Source: Armatimonadota bacterium
GTDB taxonomy: Bacteria > Armatimonadota > Chthonomonadetes > Chthonomonadales > Chthonomonadaceae
Assembly: GCA_026392135.1 (NCBI GenBank)
Contig: JAPLCR010000304.1
Span: 3,705-24,280 of the forward strand
Reading direction: 5' to 3'
DNA length: 20,576 bases
A program made the position numbers and the translations under genes. Every line of letters starts with the position of its first letter. Position 1 is the first letter of the stretch. A model generated the notes under the pieces. It ran no database searches and was not told the DNA's origin. It worked only from the letters and a program-made list of their open reading frames with translations. Positions 1 through 6,549 of the stretch are shown here, in pieces.

Positions 1-690
1 GTCGAAGAAGATGACCCAGCCTTTGCACCCGCAAGCGCGGAAGTACTGCGCCAGTAGCCGAACTCTATCGTGCGCCGTCAGCGCGGCGCGTCCCCCGCTC
101 AGGTCGTAAGCGGCGGCGGCTCCTATCTCATTTAGTTTGCGCTTCAGAATCGTTTTCAAGAGGGCTCTTCCCTCGAAATCGCTCAGTATCTGCGCCCTAA
201 ACTCCTCGTCCGCCCCGAACTCCGCGTAGAGGCGAAGCAGAGCGCGGAACCTATCGTCAATCGTCGCGTTTTTCGCCCACTCCTCTAGCTCCTGATACGC
301 CTCCGAACGCACGTTTAACTTTGTGGAGAGGGCGCGAACCGCTTTGCCAGTCTGTCCCGGCGCGTGGGCGACCTCCGCAAGTCCTTTTACCACAAGGTGC
401 GCGTTGCCTAGCGGCATTTCTGGACTGACAATGACGAAACTGGTGACGAAACCCTCCTGCTCCGCTAGAGATTGCAGGTAGTTCAGTAGGTGGGTTTTGC
501 CCGCCCCGAACGTCGCCGAAAGCAAAAGAGGAGATGCTGCTCTACCCTCCGACAAGGCATCTAGCGAGGCTTCAAAACTCTCTCGCACGTCGTTTTGCGT
601 CGTTCCCAACTGCACTACGGCGCTACGGCTCGGCACTCCCGAACGCAACGACTCGATGGCACTTCGCGCTTGCACGATTTCCGGGTTCAT
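1..690 (-). CDS. P-loop ATPase, BrxD/DUF2791-like (partial, runs off left edge)
   Basis: The N-terminal 230 residues of an ATPase are visible; the C-terminus lies beyond position 1. I translated it by hand from the ATG at 690. A Walker A-type loop, ATFGAGKTH, sits at residues 59-67 (Lys65, Thr66), and the last visible residues WVIFFD (225-230) form a hydrophobic strand ending in the Asp of Walker B. The opening (about residues 15-30, SLRSGVPSRSAVVQLGT) and the LLNYLQ stretch after the P-loop resemble the BREX BrxD / DUF2791 ATP-binding family as I remember it. Proteins of this family serve in anti-phage modules such as BREX, and possibly in related ATPase-helicase systems. The start ATG overlaps the TGA of the upstream gene by 4 bases (ATGA), so translation is very probably coupled. 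The first Walker A position is Ala rather than Gly. Family assignment is from memory of motifs, not from a search. Confidence 0.75.
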   Translation of the reverse strand, partial: MNPEIVQARSAIESLRSGVPSRSAVVQLGTTQNDVRESFEASLDALSEGRAASPLLLSATFGAGKTHLLNYLQSLAEQEGFVTSFVIVSPEMPLGNAHLVVKGLAEVAHAPGQTGKAVRALSTKLNVRSEAYQELEEWAKNATIDDRFRALLRLYAEFGADEEFRAQILSDFEGRALLKTILKRKLNEIGAAAAYDLSGGRAALTAHDRVRLLAQYFRACGCKGWVIFFD

Positions 691-1802
691 AGCGTTCCTC
701 CAAAGTTGACCAGCGAAGCGGCGGGGTTGGTGTAGCGCGAATCGTGTACCTCCTGCCCGATACGAGTCTGTAGCGCATCGTAGTCGAAGTAGCACCGCTT
801 TACCGTCGGGTTCAGCGTTTTGTCCTTGTAGAAGTTGGGGGTCGTGAGGATGACCAGCAGGAAGCGCTCGAACCAGTCTATCTCGTCTATAAAACGGCGT
901 ATGAGGGTGAGCGCGTGCATATAGGCGGCATCGCTATAGAAGACTTCGGGTTGCGCCGCGCTGTTTTCCGCCATAAGTCGAGCGATTTCTTCGCTGTCCG
1001 CGCCCCTCTCCACCGCCTCCTGAACAAGTTTCAGGCGCTCCGCTTGCAGTCTGCCCTGCGCGATTTTCTTGTGTTCGTAGGGGCGAAAATCCAGCGTGAC
1101 CACCAGCCCTGAGTGTCCGGTATGCGGCAACCAGCGGCAGAAAGAGGCGAGTTGCGGACGGGCGTTGTTGATGCTGATACGCTCGTAAATCTGCAATTTC
1201 TTGAGGGCGGAACCTGCGCCGGGGGGCGAGTAGCCGCGAAACCAACCTAGCAAAACCTCTTCGTTCGTTGGGGTCATGCCCTCTGGAATGAGGCAGGTTC
1301 TGCCTAGCGCGGTGATAGCGGAGCGAAACTCGAAGGAGAGGCTCGTATCGCGTATCTGCGGCGTGGCGAATTCGCGCTGATACTGGTTTATCAGGTCGTT
1401 GGGGTCGCGCCCGTTATCCTGCGCTATCCCGATGACATCTCCAATATCGCGCCCTTCCGCCAAAAGGATTCCCTTGTTTTGGAGAAACTGACGCGCCTGT
1501 TCCGCCGCCCACGCCTTCCAGTCCACCTCCTTCGTCGCCTCAAAAAAGAAGCGCTCTATACGGTGCAGGTCGGGGCGCTTGCCCTCTGGCGTCAGTTTGG
1601 CGGGGTCAAGATGCGCGTAGTAGTAGTCGCCCGCGCTTGCCATTTCGCGAAGGCGTGTCGTCGCCTCCGTCATCTGTGCGTCGGAGCCTGTGACTACTTT
1701 TACCGCCGAGCCACCGGAACGGATGTAGTCGGAGAGATATTCGCTCTCTATCGTACTAAGCCACTTTTCAAGGGGTAGTGGCGCAAGCGATTCTGGGGTC
1801 AT
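687..1802 (-). CDS. Degenerate ATPase-like protein, BrxD/DUF2791-related pseudo-ATPase
   Basis: This 371-residue protein sits between the unknown 255-residue protein and the P-loop ATPase, 14 bases after the first and overlapping the second by 4. The N-terminal stretch SGGSAVKVVTGSDAQ (residues 29-43) sits where a P-loop would be, but there is no GK[ST]. The strand GLVVTLDFRP (232-241) looks like Walker B, with Asp238 kept and the following acidic residue replaced by Phe. The C-terminus has the pattern FLLVILTTPNF (314-324), then YDALQTRIGQEVHD (341-354) and TNPAASLV (358-365). This is the ending I associate with BREX-type ATP-binding proteins (an open/close 'R..DEV.D....NPL..LV' pattern). 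I read it as a nucleotide-binding fold that has lost ATP binding or hydrolysis and probably partners the active ATPase next door. A very diverged but active enzyme is the alternative. Confidence 0.65.
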   Translation of the reverse strand: MTPESLAPLPLEKWLSTIESEYLSDYIRSGGSAVKVVTGSDAQMTEATTRLREMASAGDYYYAHLDPAKLTPEGKRPDLHRIERFFFEATKEVDWKAWAAEQARQFLQNKGILLAEGRDIGDVIGIAQDNGRDPNDLINQYQREFATPQIRDTSLSFEFRSAITALGRTCLIPEGMTPTNEEVLLGWFRGYSPPGAGSALKKLQIYERISINNARPQLASFCRWLPHTGHSGLVVTLDFRPYEHKKIAQGRLQAERLKLVQEAVERGADSEEIARLMAENSAAQPEVFYSDAAYMHALTLIRRFIDEIDWFERFLLVILTTPNFYKDKTLNPTVKRCYFDYDALQTRIGQEVHDSRYTNPAASLVNFGGTL

Positions 1803-1816
1803 TTGAGTCTATCCCT

Positions 1817-2584
1817 CTATTTGAAAAACAGGCTGTAGTAGCGGATAGGACGACCATCCTCCGAGATAACCGAGAAAACGTCTTTCTCCTTCACGTTTCC
1901 CGTCGCGAGTTCTATGGTCAGCCTTTTTCCTTTGCGCGTGGTTCGGCTCTCCGAGCGGTGTAGCGCGTAAATCTGTTGCCCGAAAGCGGCGGAAGGGTTC
2001 TCTTTCTTATAGCCGGGCGCAAAGCAGAACAGCTCGTAGATGGCGCTAAAAGTGGCGTGCGGGTCTCTCTCTCCGCTAAGGTGAACGCACGCCTCATGGA
2101 GAGATTCCAAAAACTGCTGAGAGTTAGCGGCGGCGGTGGCATCCCGCAGACGCTTTAGTTCGTTCGCGATGAGTTGCGGACGAATCGTCGCCCAAGTCGT
2201 TTTGCCTATGCGGAGGGAGTTCGTTTTAGTTTGCGCCTGTACGATGACGGGAGAGGAGATAATCTCTCCGTTCTCGGCGAGGGTCTTTAGGTTCAGTTTT
2301 TCGGCGGCGGCTTGCAGTTCCAGTCGCCAGTCGTCCCCTGCAAGGTAGACGTTAATGTCGAAATCCCAAGCCTCTTGCGTCTCCGAGGTGGTTTCGGGAA
2401 GCGCGTTGACGAGTTCTCCCGCCTGAGCCGCCGACTTTTGCAGGTTGCTGATATGCCCAACCTGACAGGCTTTCTTCCACGTCTTCAAAGTTCCTACATA
2501 TTTGTTCGCGGCTTTTAGAAGGCTATTCACCCTCTCCTCTTGCTCTCTTAGAGCAGGTTCCAGTTCCAATGAGGCATCCTCCAT
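1817..2584 (-). CDS. Unrecognised 255-residue protein, first gene of the ATPase operon
   Basis: I do not recognise a family. The first 60 residues are charged and helix-prone (probable coiled coil: LREQEERVNSLLKAANK and following). The middle holds a short alpha/beta section with IISSPVIVQAQ near residues 108-118, and the C-terminal part has FSAIYELFCFAPGY followed by a basic segment (ESRTTRKGKRLTIE) and ends in SLFFK. There is no signal peptide or membrane segment. It leads an operon with the degenerate ATPase and the P-loop ATPase, 14 bases apart, so it is probably a subunit or adaptor of the same complex. The start ATG at 2584 has no clear Shine-Dalgarno sequence just before it. An AAGGAG lies about 40 bases upstream with no usable start behind it. 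A weak TATACT hexamer lies on the minus strand at 2679-2674 without a good -35 partner. Confidence 0.7.
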   Translation of the reverse strand: MEDASLELEPALREQEERVNSLLKAANKYVGTLKTWKKACQVGHISNLQKSAAQAGELVNALPETTSETQEAWDFDINVYLAGDDWRLELQAAAEKLNLKTLAENGEIISSPVIVQAQTKTNSLRIGKTTWATIRPQLIANELKRLRDATAAANSQQFLESLHEACVHLSGERDPHATFSAIYELFCFAPGYKKENPSAAFGQQIYALHRSESRTTRKGKRLTIELATGNVKEKDVFSVISEDGRPIRYYSLFFK

Positions 2585-2748
2585 AACTTGATTTGAAATA
2601 GTTCTCTGTAAGGCGTAGTAACTCCTTCCACAATTGAAACCAGCCCAAAAGAAAACGCTTCTTCTCCCAAAAGGCGTAGGCTTAGTATAGGGTGGGGCGG
2701 TTTAAAGCAGTAGAAATGGGGAGTAAGAGCCTCACAGAAGAAATTTCC

Positions 2749-2777
2749 TTGACGAAACGCCTCTCTCGTTGTATAAT
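2749..2777 (+). promoter_or_regulatory. Sigma70-type promoter for the tRNA-Arg gene
   Basis: TTGACG (2749-2754) and a perfect TATAAT (2772-2777) are separated by 17 bases, which is the ideal spacing. The expected start of transcription, near 2784, is about 18 bases before the mature tRNA. This is the best promoter in the window. Confidence 0.85.
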
Positions 2778-2801
2778 ACTACCTAGTTCGGCTACTGTTA
2801 T

Positions 2802-2875
2802 GCGCCCGTAGCTCAGTGGATTAGAGCGATAGGTTGCGGTCCTATAGGCCGGGAGTTCGAATCTCTTCGGGCGCA
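2802..2875 (+). tRNA. tRNA-Arg (anticodon GCG)
   Basis: The cloverleaf folds by eye. The acceptor stem is GCGCCCG/CGGGCGC, the D stem GCTC/GAGC, the anticodon stem ATAGG/CCTAT with loop TTGCGGT (anticodon GCG at 2836-2838), and the T loop TTCGAAT on a stem with two G-U pairs. The discriminator base is A, and the D loop carries the A typical of arginine tRNAs. CCA is not encoded. It reads CGC/CGU codons. A genomic G34 in place of the usual A34 (ACG, edited to inosine) is unusual in bacteria. Confidence 0.9.
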
Positions 2876-2893
2876 TATCTCCTCAAAAAGCAG

Positions 2894-2928
2894 AGACCTT
2901 TTTGCCGATAGGCAAATGAGGTCTTTTC
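2894..2928 (+). terminator. Intrinsic terminator after tRNA-Arg(GCG)
   Basis: AGACC (2894-2898) pairs with GGTCT (2920-2924), and TTTGCC pairs with GGCAAA inside. A short run of T follows at 2924-2927. It separates the first tRNA from the next two. Confidence 0.6.
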
Positions 2929-2951
2929 TATTATGGGGCTGTGTGGTTTGT

Positions 2952-3024
2952 GCCTTCGTAGCTCAGTGGATAGAGCGCCTCCGTCCTAAGGAGGGCGTCG
3001 GGAGTTCGATTCTCTCCGAGGGCA
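2952..3024 (+). tRNA. tRNA-Arg (anticodon CCT)
   Basis: The acceptor stem is GCCTTCG/CGAGGGC (one G-U pair), the D stem GCTC/GAGC, the anticodon stem CCTCC/GGAGG with loop GTCCTAA (anticodon CCT at 2985-2987), and the T loop TTCGATT. The discriminator is A and no CCA is encoded. It reads AGG codons. The next tRNA follows after 20 bases, so the two are probably made from one transcript. I found no convincing promoter of its own. Confidence 0.92.
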
Positions 3025-3044
3025 CTACTTAGGGTTGACACTAG

Positions 3045-3129
3045 GGAGAGATGTCCGAGTGGTCGATGGTGCGGCTCTCGAAAAGCCGTGAGCCGAGAGG
3101 CTCCGTGGGTTCGAATCCCACTCTCTCCG
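3045..3129 (+). tRNA. tRNA-Ser (anticodon CGA)
   Basis: This is a class II tRNA with a long variable arm. The acceptor stem is GGAGAGA/TCTCTCC, and the anticodon stem is CGGCT/AGCCG with loop CTCGAAA (anticodon CGA at 3079-3081). The variable arm has the stem GTGAGCC...GGCTC, the T loop is TTCGAAT, and the discriminator is G as expected for serine. It reads UCG codons. CCA is not encoded. Confidence 0.95.
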
Positions 3130-3133
3130 TTTC

Positions 3134-3178
3134 AAAACTCACCCTCTTTTACTGTAAAAGTAGAGGGGGTGAGTTTTT
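3134..3178 (+). terminator. Strong intrinsic terminator after tRNA-Ser, probably bidirectional
   Basis: AAAACTCACCC (3134-3144) pairs perfectly with GGGTGAGTTTT (from 3168), with a further inner stem (CTC...TTTTAC/GTAAAA...GAG with a small bulge). A T tract follows on the plus strand. The A-rich left flank would give a U tract for the minus-strand amidotransferase gene converging from the right. Confidence 0.85.
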
Positions 3179-3253
3179 GCTTTTTGTAATGAATTTACCC
3201 AGATGTGCCTGCTGTACTGCCCTGAACCATTGCGGTTTTGAGCGTGTAAGCCC

Positions 3254-3976
3254 CTAATTACTGGGGGCATTCCGCGCTATTTTGAAGAAGTTTTCTAGTA
3301 GCCGTTTGCCTGCCGATAGGTGAGAGGGGGCAGTGATGTAGTCTTCAGGATGAAACTGGGTTCCATAGAGGATACGGCGGCGGTGGCGTATCGCCTGAAT
3401 CTTACACTCGGGCGTAGAGCCTAGCAGTGCGAAGTCGGAGGGCAGGGTCTTGATTTCGCAGTAGTGCGATTCACAAAAGAGCGGGGCGACGCTGATGCCC
3501 TCAAAAAGCGGGTCTGTTCTGCCCTCGTCTGTCAGATCTATCGTGTAGAAGCCGCGCTCCATGTAGAAGTCGGGGTGGTAGTCGGGGTTGGTTATCGGCT
3601 CTCTCGCCTTCAGGTGGCGCATGGGTTCGTCCGCCAGCTTTTGCACATTTCGCAGGTCGCTGTTATAGGCAAAACCGAGCAGTTGATGACTGCCGCAGAG
3701 GGCAAGGATGGGGGTCTGTGTAGACTTCACCCAGTCTATTACGGGAAAGAAACTCGCTACTTTGTACTGCTCAAAAGAGCGTGCAAACCCGCTCATAACG
3801 ACGGCTTGGGGACGTATCTGAGCGATAAGTTCGGGTGTGGCGTGGTTGAACGGGAGGACAAGACAGGGCGTTCCCCCGCTTGCCTCCTCGAATCGGTGAA
3901 CGTGCTTCGCGTAAGTTCCTGCCCAACCCATCCACTCATCGGGTTGGGCGAATCCAATATAGAGGTTGACCGCCAT
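3254..3976 (-). CDS. Class I glutamine amidotransferase-like protein
   Basis: This is a stand-alone GATase1 fold of 240 residues. The nucleophile elbow is ALCGSHQLLG with Cys94, and GTQFHPE supplies His209 and Glu211, so the Cys-His-Glu triad is complete. No synthetase domain is attached or adjacent, and it lacks the hallmarks of GuaA, CarA or TrpG partners. It could therefore be a gamma-glutamyl hydrolase-like or peptidase-like member rather than an ammonia donor; the substrate cannot be told from the sequence. It lies 11 bases downstream of the TIM-barrel isomerase gene and is almost certainly co-transcribed with it. Confidence 0.85.
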   Translation of the reverse strand: MAVNLYIGFAQPDEWMGWAGTYAKHVHRFEEASGGTPCLVLPFNHATPELIAQIRPQAVVMSGFARSFEQYKVASFFPVIDWVKSTQTPILALCGSHQLLGFAYNSDLRNVQKLADEPMRHLKAREPITNPDYHPDFYMERGFYTIDLTDEGRTDPLFEGISVAPLFCESHYCEIKTLPSDFALLGSTPECKIQAIRHRRRILYGTQFHPEDYITAPSHLSAGKRLLENFFKIARNAPSN

Positions 3977-3987
3977 CCTTTGCCCTC

Positions 3988-4848
3988 CTACTCTAGTCCG
4001 GCTTGCCGGAAGATTTTACTCATTGCGTCGCCAACAAGTTGCAGACGCGCTGTATTGTTTGGTAGGTCTTTCATCTCGTTCTTGAACGGCTCCGGCGTGA
4101 CGGGACCCGTGTAGCCGATAGAGTCGAGGGTTTTCAGGAAGCCTGCGATGTCAATCACACCCGTCTCGCCCGGCAACCCACGCACATTGTCCACGTAGTC
4201 GTCCATTGCAACGCCCATTGGCGCGTCGTTTACATGGACATAAGTGACCTGCTCCGGGCGTAGCTTTTCGAGTTCGGCTATCGTTCCTCCTGATGTATGC
4301 CAGTGCCAGCAGTCGAGCAGTATCCCCACGTTACTGCCAATTCGTGCGCCCAAATCCAGCATATCGAACATTTTATAGAGAAACGGATGGGGAAGCATAT
4401 CACGGAGGGTTTTGGGTCCGAGAAACTCCAGCCCTAGGTCACAGCCGTTATCTGCGAGTATCTGCGCGATAGGGGTGAAGCGTTCGATATGGAAAGCGAT
4501 GTTCTCTTCAAGGGGGTACGTGTCGGAGCAGGAGAGTATCCAGGTAAAGGCGCGTCCTGCACCGATAGCACCCGCGGCTTTGGCGGCGCGTGGAAGTTGC
4601 GCTAGACCTTGTTTCCACGTCTCTTCGTCTTTTCGCCACTCCACAGATAGCCCGAACCCCGCAGGCTGTACACCTTTCGCATCGAACATTGCGCGAACGG
4701 CAGAAGCACCCTCCTTGTCGATGAGGTCAGCTATCTCGAAAGGGCTTATCTCTACTCCGCCGAACCCACCTATAACTGCCGCCTCTATCGCCTCCTGCAC
4801 AGAGTTGACATTCACATTAATCGCACCCGGCGATAAACATTTGTACAC
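3988..4848 (-). CDS. Sugar phosphate isomerase/epimerase-like TIM barrel (AP endonuclease 2 fold)
   Basis: The protein belongs to the xylose isomerase-like TIM-barrel superfamily. Expected metal-site residues are visible, numbered from the GTG start: Glu141 (GLEFLGP), Asp179 and His182 (LLDCWHWH), His205 (YVHVNDAP) and Glu253 (TPEPF). Length is 286 residues, normal for the family. I chose the GTG at 4848, preceded by GGAGG ten bases earlier, because homology begins at about that point (SPGAINVN). The in-frame ATG at 4950 would add 34 residues unlike the family and has no Shine-Dalgarno sequence. These enzymes isomerise or epimerise keto sugars or related polyols in the cytoplasm; the exact substrate is open. 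It is the first gene of a two-gene unit with the amidotransferase-like protein. Confidence 0.85.
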   Translation of the reverse strand: MYKCLSPGAINVNVNSVQEAIEAAVIGGFGGVEISPFEIADLIDKEGASAVRAMFDAKGVQPAGFGLSVEWRKDEETWKQGLAQLPRAAKAAGAIGAGRAFTWILSCSDTYPLEENIAFHIERFTPIAQILADNGCDLGLEFLGPKTLRDMLPHPFLYKMFDMLDLGARIGSNVGILLDCWHWHTSGGTIAELEKLRPEQVTYVHVNDAPMGVAMDDYVDNVRGLPGETGVIDIAGFLKTLDSIGYTGPVTPEPFKNEMKDLPNNTARLQLVGDAMSKIFRQAGLE

Positions 4849-4905
4849 TGCTTGTTTGCCTCCTGAAAAAATTGGTTTCAGAGGGTAGTTTCCGTGTACG
4901 AGGAG

Positions 4906-4984
4906 CGTTTTCCTGCCTGTGCTTATTAAATGGAAGCCCGTTCTAAACATGAAGAGGAGTTCGCAAAATACAGGCAGGAAAACG
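4906..4984. repeat. Perfect 15-bp inverted repeat in the divergent intergenic region
   Basis: CGTTTTCCTGCCTGT at 4906-4920 is exactly repeated in reverse complement, ACAGGCAGGAAAACG, at 4970-4984, with 49 bases between. It lies upstream of both the isomerase gene (minus) and the peroxiredoxin gene (plus). It could be a pair of operator sites on opposite strands, a large hairpin, or terminal repeats of a tiny mobile element. No T tract follows, so it is not a normal terminator. Confidence 0.7.
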
Positions 4985-5039
4985 AATGCTCAACGGAGAA
5001 CTTCCCTCCATAGATGTTTCTTGAGAAAGGAAAATGACC

Positions 5040-5495
5040 ATGCCAAACGTGGGCGACATCGCTCCCGACATCACTCTGCCCGACCAGTCGGGGCAGACAG
5101 TCTCGCTCTCTGCATTGCGAGGCAAAACCGTAGTTCTCTTCTTCTACCCGAAAGCGGACACGCCCGGCTGTACGATAGAGGCGTGCGGGTTCCGCGACGC
5201 AAAAACAGATTATGACAATTCTGATACGGTTCTGCTAGGAATCAGCCCGGATACGGTCTCCGCGCAGTCCAACTTCGCCGAGAAGTTCAATCTTCCCTAC
5301 TCGCTTCTCGCAGATGCCGACCATCAGGTTGCGGAGGCGTATGAGGTTTGGGTGGAGAGGGTGAACTATGGGAAGAAGTATATGGGAATCGAGCGCACGA
5401 CCTTCGTGATAGCGCCGGACGGAACCTTGAGCCACGTCTTCCGCAAAGTGAAGACGGACGGACACGCGGAAGCGGTTCTCGCCGCGCTGAAATAA
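5040..5495 (+). CDS. bcp: Peroxiredoxin, Bcp/PrxQ type
   Basis: This is a thiol peroxidase of 151 residues that reduces hydrogen peroxide and organic peroxides at the expense of thioredoxin. Numbered from the ATG at 5040, the peroxidatic Cys44 lies in TPGCTIEACGFRD and the resolving Cys49 follows five residues later, the spacing of the atypical 2-Cys Bcp subfamily. The FFYPKADTPGC context and the later GIERTTFVI with the conserved Arg are intact. There is no signal peptide, so it is cytoplasmic. I prefer the ATG at 5040 over the one at 5034 because GGA lies 8 bases before it but only 2 before the earlier one. The alcohol dehydrogenase gene follows on the same strand. Confidence 0.93.
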   Translation: MPNVGDIAPDITLPDQSGQTVSLSALRGKTVVLFFYPKADTPGCTIEACGFRDAKTDYDNSDTVLLGISPDTVSAQSNFAEKFNLPYSLLADADHQVAEAYEVWVERVNYGKKYMGIERTTFVIAPDGTLSHVFRKVKTDGHAEAVLAALK

Positions 5496-5538
5496 TCTGC
5501 GTATTTAGAGGAAACTACAGCAAGTTCCGGAGCCGACC

Positions 5539-6510
5539 GTGAGTGCGAACGAGGTGTTGATACACGTTCACGCTTGCGGCATCTGCGGGAGCGATATTCA
5601 TGGGATGGACGGCAGTAGCGGGCGGCGCATCCCCCCCATCATTATGGGGCATGAGGCTTCCGGCGTGATAACTGAGACAGGCGCGAACGTCCACGACTGG
5701 AAGGTCGGCGACTCTGTGACCTTCGACTCGATGATTTTTTGCGGTAACTGCTACTACTGTCGCGAAGGGCAGACGAACCTCTGCGACAATAGGCGGGTGC
5801 TAGGCGTATCCTGCGACGACTATCGCCGCAATGGAGCCTTCGCCGACTATGTGAGCGTTCCTCAGCATATTCTTGTGAGAATGCCGGAGGGTCTGCCCTA
5901 CGAGTACGCGGCAATGGCGGAGCCTGTGGCTATCGCCGTTCACGCCACCGACATCACCCCCATAAAGCTGAACGATACAGCGGTGGTGGTGGGGGCGGGG
6001 ATGATTGGTCTGTTGGTGGTGCAGGCACTACGGCTTGCGGGGTGCGGCAAAATTATCGCGGTGGACTTAGACCGCAATAAACTGGAGATGGCGCGTAGTT
6101 TTGGAGCCGACTTCGGCATTCAGGTAAGTAAAGAGACAGATGTAGTGGCGGAGATTCTGGGGCTGACGGGCGGTAGGGGCGCAGATGTGTGTATCGAAGC
6201 CGTTGGCAATACGCCCGCTGTGCAGACCGCCGTGCGCTGTGTTCGTAAGGGCGGTAACGTGACCATTGTGGGCAACCTCTCTCCGAATATCGAGCTACCG
6301 CTACAGTGGATGGTGACTCGCGAACTGACGATACGAGGCTCGTGCGCCTCTGCGGGTGAGTTCGGGACGAGCCTCGAACTCATCGCCAGCGGCAAAATCA
6401 ACGTGGAGCCGCTTATCAGCCGCGTCGCGCCTCTGGAGGAGGGCGGCGAGTGGTTTAGCCGTCTCTATTCGGGCGAAGCGGGGCTGATGAAGGTTTTACT
6501 GAAGCCGTAA
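5539..6510 (+). CDS. Zinc-dependent medium-chain alcohol dehydrogenase, N-terminally short
   Basis: The protein is an MDR-family sugar-alcohol or threonine-dehydrogenase-like oxidoreductase. Catalytic zinc ligands Cys13, His38 and Glu39 are present (ACGICGSD, MGHEA), with four structural-zinc cysteines at 68, 71, 74 and 82. The dinucleotide loop is GAGMIG (152-157) and Asp176 ends the second strand, favouring NAD. It starts at GTG 5539, preceded by GGAG at 6 bases, giving 323 residues against about 340-350 for the family. Family-like sequence (KLQQVPEPTV) continues in frame upstream of this GTG to a TAG at 5506, so the first strand of the catalytic domain appears to be lost. The short-chain dehydrogenase follows after 39 bases. 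Activity of the shortened enzyme is uncertain. Confidence 0.85.
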   Translation: MSANEVLIHVHACGICGSDIHGMDGSSGRRIPPIIMGHEASGVITETGANVHDWKVGDSVTFDSMIFCGNCYYCREGQTNLCDNRRVLGVSCDDYRRNGAFADYVSVPQHILVRMPEGLPYEYAAMAEPVAIAVHATDITPIKLNDTAVVVGAGMIGLLVVQALRLAGCGKIIAVDLDRNKLEMARSFGADFGIQVSKETDVVAEILGLTGGRGADVCIEAVGNTPAVQTAVRCVRKGGNVTIVGNLSPNIELPLQWMVTRELTIRGSCASAGEFGTSLELIASGKINVEPLISRVAPLEEGGEWFSRLYSGEAGLMKVLLKP

Positions 6511-6549
6511 TCGGCGTTACATTTCAAAACATAAGGTGCAGAAAACAGT

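Noticed and set aside
3035..3040. TTGACA just before tRNA-Ser, as a separate promoter
   Set aside because: The matching -10 would fall inside the tRNA at about 3058-3063, where the sequence is nothing like TATAAT.
2585..3129. tRNA cluster as the attachment site of an integrated island carrying the ATPase operon
   Set aside because: Integration normally uses the tRNA 3' end; here the ATPase operon lies on the 5' side, and I found no integrase and no repeat of a tRNA 3' end to the left.
3254..3976. Glutaminase subunit of anthranilate, carbamoyl-phosphate or GMP synthase
   Set aside because: The Cys-His-Glu triad is present, but no synthetase partner is near and the surrounding sequence does not match TrpG, CarA or GuaA.
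4849..4950. Upstream ATG (4950) as the start of the TIM-barrel gene
   Set aside because: The extra 34 residues do not resemble the family and there is no ribosome binding site before it; the GTG at 4848 has GGAGG upstream.
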